Below are positions 61,401-64,000 of a stretch of 64,000 nucleotides of DNA, piece by piece. The position numbers and the translations under genes are program-made. Origin of the DNA: Bombus terrestris (lineage: Eukaryota > Arthropoda > Insecta > Hymenoptera > Apidae). The DNA is taken from the NCBI RefSeq assembly GCF_910591885.1, contig NC_063275.1:8110501-8174500 (forward strand), written 5' to 3'. Under the pieces are notes generated by a model that saw only the letters and a list, made by a program, of their open reading frames with translations, was not told the origin of the DNA and searched no databases. The stretch's first letter is position 1. The number at the start of each line of letters is the position of its first letter.

Positions 61401-63320
61401 TAATTCCATGAGTTTTATTTATTTTCAGCCGTTGTGTCGTCACTTGTTTGCCCGCTCTTGCGTTCGTCGCTGTCTATACGATCAAAGCCTTAAAAGCTCT
61501 GTGTACACTAGATTACAAGTATTGATGGAATATAATATTCCAAATCAGGTTGCAAGATATCTTCGAATCTCATAATTATATTGATAAAATATATATAAGT
61601 TAACTAGATTATAAATAATTTGAGCGTACGTATTTCAAGTTCTTTTAAATTGATTTTTAATATTACATTTTTTATATTATCTATTGCAATATCGGCTAAG
61701 ATTATTTTTATGTAAATATTAACGGCGAAACTTCCGTAAACGTCCGTGCTCTGATTCGGCTGAAATGCTGAACATAGAATCTTTGTAGATAAACGAAGGT
61801 TTAAAAGAAGGATTTTTGACGATTCAGGAGTTAAGATACTTATTCCTTTTTCCTAAATTTAACCCAAACCTATTCTTTTATCGACATAAATCATCTTTCT
61901 CTTATATTTTACTCACCATTTTTCATTTGGAATTAATTGCATTTCTCTGCATTCTCTTGTATTTCATTCCACAATAATTCTGAAACGTTGTTCTATGACC
62001 TCTCAATATTCTGGAAAGAGATAATAAATATATATGATCCAACATTTTAGAAATACAAGTTGCGAAATACACGTTTGTACTCAGTACTTGTTATCGGCCA
62101 ACTAACTCTAAATTACGAACTAAAAGTAACCACGAGCAATGTAAACAACACGCAATGTAAACATCATGTGCCGTGACATACATCAGAAAAAATATCATCA
62201 CGTCGATATGTATAGGAAAAACGAAATGATATTAAAGAAATGTCTTAGCTTTTGTGGGACGCCAAAAATCTTTCTCCTACAGCGTTTTTGTTTAAAAGGA
62301 ATATTTTTTCAAAATTTAACAGCCATATTAACCATAGTAACGAACAAAAAACTAAAAAATAAAAAGAGAAAAGTAAAAAATATTCTTTTTTTATAATACA
62401 GAAGGTATTATTTATATTCAGGTTTTAGTTGACTATTTACCAATACTTATCATGATATTAATTGATATTAACATTAATGTTCTAAATTTAATATTAATAA
62501 TGCACCGGAAGTCTCTCATACTAATATTATAAATACTAAACATTATACATAAGTATTTATTTACATAAATGTTCGTATGTCTTTTCAAATCTACTTGTAC
62601 ATATGAGCATAACTTTAGCGTAAGTCAAGTCTTGCTGTTATAAATAGGCTTTAGAAATGATTCCAGATAGCAATAGGAGATATATATGGTATATGAGATA
62701 ATAATGGTCGAGAAGATTCGTTTCATATGTCGAAATATAAATTACATCGTAATACCTGTTCCATTTCTTGAGTGGACTTTATACAGAAGGTAATACAAAC
62801 CCTGTTCTCCATCGTATGTATCTTGGAACATAATAATTTTCATGCTCCATTCGTTTGTTCAAGAAATATTGAATTATTTAATATTAGTAACTGTATCATG
62901 TATTCTAATCATTTTACAAGTACCATTTCGTACAGAGTAATTTATATTATTTGCATATACGTACATAAAAAATGAAATAACAGAAAAAGTAATTAATATC
63001 AGTTTTTAAAACAGTTGCACAAACATCGTATCAGAATTCTATCCGAAAAGGATTTGCTAAATTTAGAATGAGATCTCAATAAATTCCAAATAACAGAGTT
63101 TGAATAACACTTATACAAACTATTTCGTTACAAAACATCAAGATACTAATCCCGAGATAACAATATAGTTTGAAATCAACATTAATAAATCTCTCTCGTA
63201 CTATTTTTGAACGTTTCGAATACGTCTCGCCATTGCTTATAACGTGTTTTCAAGCACTGCTGAGCACTGAAACTCATGTATGCACAAAGCACGTTTAACA
63301 TTTCCACTGTTTTTCAAATT
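58500..63320. other. A+T-rich sequence, no gene recognised
   Basis: The exception in composition is 61330-61500, where gctgcgagcggcagagctgtc and cttgcgttcgtcgctgtct are CpG-rich and flank a tttattttcag acceptor-like site at 61419-61429. No frame there is convincing. The rest shows only short open frames. Confidence 0.45.
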
Positions 63321-63326
63321 TTCATT

Positions 63327-63388
63327 ATTGATACTTGTTATATAAGTATATTGATACTTGTACTAAGTATATTGATACTTGTTAACAA
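63327..63388 (+). repeat. Short tandem repeat, 21-23 bp unit, about 2.7 copies
   Basis: ATTGATACTTGT recurs at 63327, 63350 and 63371, the first two followed by a variable few bases and AAGTAT. Simple minisatellite, no other feature. Confidence 0.75.
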
Positions 63389-64000
63389 CTTATTTTCATC
63401 AAAAATCTATTTCCATATTATGTGCATTTTTACATATACTTTGTTTATCTATTATTACAAAAACTTTTTCCAAATTTCGTGATTTTCAATTTGATAGTAA
63501 GTAAGTATAAAAAACTGAGCCATAAACATAAATAAATAAGGTTGAATTAAAGGAAAGTTTCCTACCTCGGAGCTGGTAATTTCGGAGTATCACCAATACA
63601 GAATATAATCAAACATATCGTACAAAAATAAGTAAAAAATATGCAATAATATTTTTTTATTCAAGGTTCGTTTCTAAGAAGATTGACTTTGAACGTTCAC
63701 TACGTAAGATAAGACTTGCTTGCTTATAATTTTTTTAACCTGATCACATAAATTGCAATAATTGAAAAGTGTATATAAAAACAATAATTATCATAGTGTT
63801 ACTTGATGACCTGTATATTTTATAATAGCTACGTCCGTAAATTAATTATGTACGCAGCGAGTAATCGAAATCGATCTTGCCTAAAGCTATGCTTTAAGTA
63901 AACAAATTTCATTTTCTCTTCTCACACCACCAGTTTATATAAAGGATCATATTTTGTCTTTGCTAAATGAATTACATCATATAATATATAAATACATGCA

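Noticed and set aside
61325..61510. hAT-like element with CAGAGCT and AGCTCTG ends
   Set aside because: CAGAGCT (61344) and AGCTCTG (about 61496) are inverted, but the similarity stops there and no 8-bp target duplication is seen.
1..64000. tRNA genes, telomeric TTAGG arrays, CRISPR arrays, bacterial-type operons
   Set aside because: I scanned for GGTTCGAATCC-type B boxes, repeated TTAGG and regularly spaced direct repeats and found nothing convincing; the window is animal nuclear DNA.

Overview
The window is A+T-rich animal DNA and reads as an insect genome, most likely a bee or close hymenopteran. That inference rests on the style of the FoxO protein encoded here, the A+T-rich introns and spacers broken by short CpG-containing islands and CT microsatellites, and the kinds of decayed transposons present. 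No bacterial-type gene organisation is visible. I cannot name the species from sequence alone.

The only gene I can support is the 3' two thirds of FoxO (forkhead box O, the insulin/TOR-responsive transcription factor), on the + strand. Six coding exons, 17115-17236, 17318-17512, 22324-22439, 24409-24638, 25937-26269 and 28656-28877, join in a single open frame at phase-compatible splice sites. They give 405 residues and a stop after a FoxO-type C-terminus ending SWVH. They encode the second half of the forkhead domain with helix 3, the nuclear localisation segment, two Akt-type sites, a polyglutamine tract and the C-terminal transactivation region. The exon with the N-terminus and the first half of the forkhead domain was not found and should lie upstream of base 1. 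Bases 1-17114 are therefore read as part of one very long intron placed after the GWK codons of the forkhead domain.

The FoxO 3' end is unusual. The frame continues past the TAG for 33 more codons of coding-like, GC-rich sequence to a strong GTGAGT donor, and an acceptor-like site overlaps the TAG. Readthrough or an alternative acceptor could give a longer or swapped C-terminus. At the forkhead/NLS junction, two in-frame acceptors 27 nt apart would switch an Akt site.

Downstream of about 29.4 kb I see no convincing gene to the end of the window. This 34.6 kb holds repeats and a few G+C-richer islands: a tandem repeat folded back on itself (33.6-33.9 kb), a 624-bp piggyBac-like MITE (36.6-37.2 kb), a head-to-head inverted duplication of a dispersed repeat (37.6-38.4 kb), a pogo/Tigger-like MITE (40.4 kb), a three-copy family with conserved ends and variable centres (34.0, 41.9 and 57.7 kb), a tiny MITE nested in one of those copies, a decayed Jockey/R1-type reverse transcriptase on the minus strand (43.4-44.6 kb) and a foldback element (52.9-53.1 kb). 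The islands (35.2, 45.3, 49.0, 54.5 and 57.1 kb) could be promoters, enhancers, UTR exons or old repeats; sequence alone does not decide.
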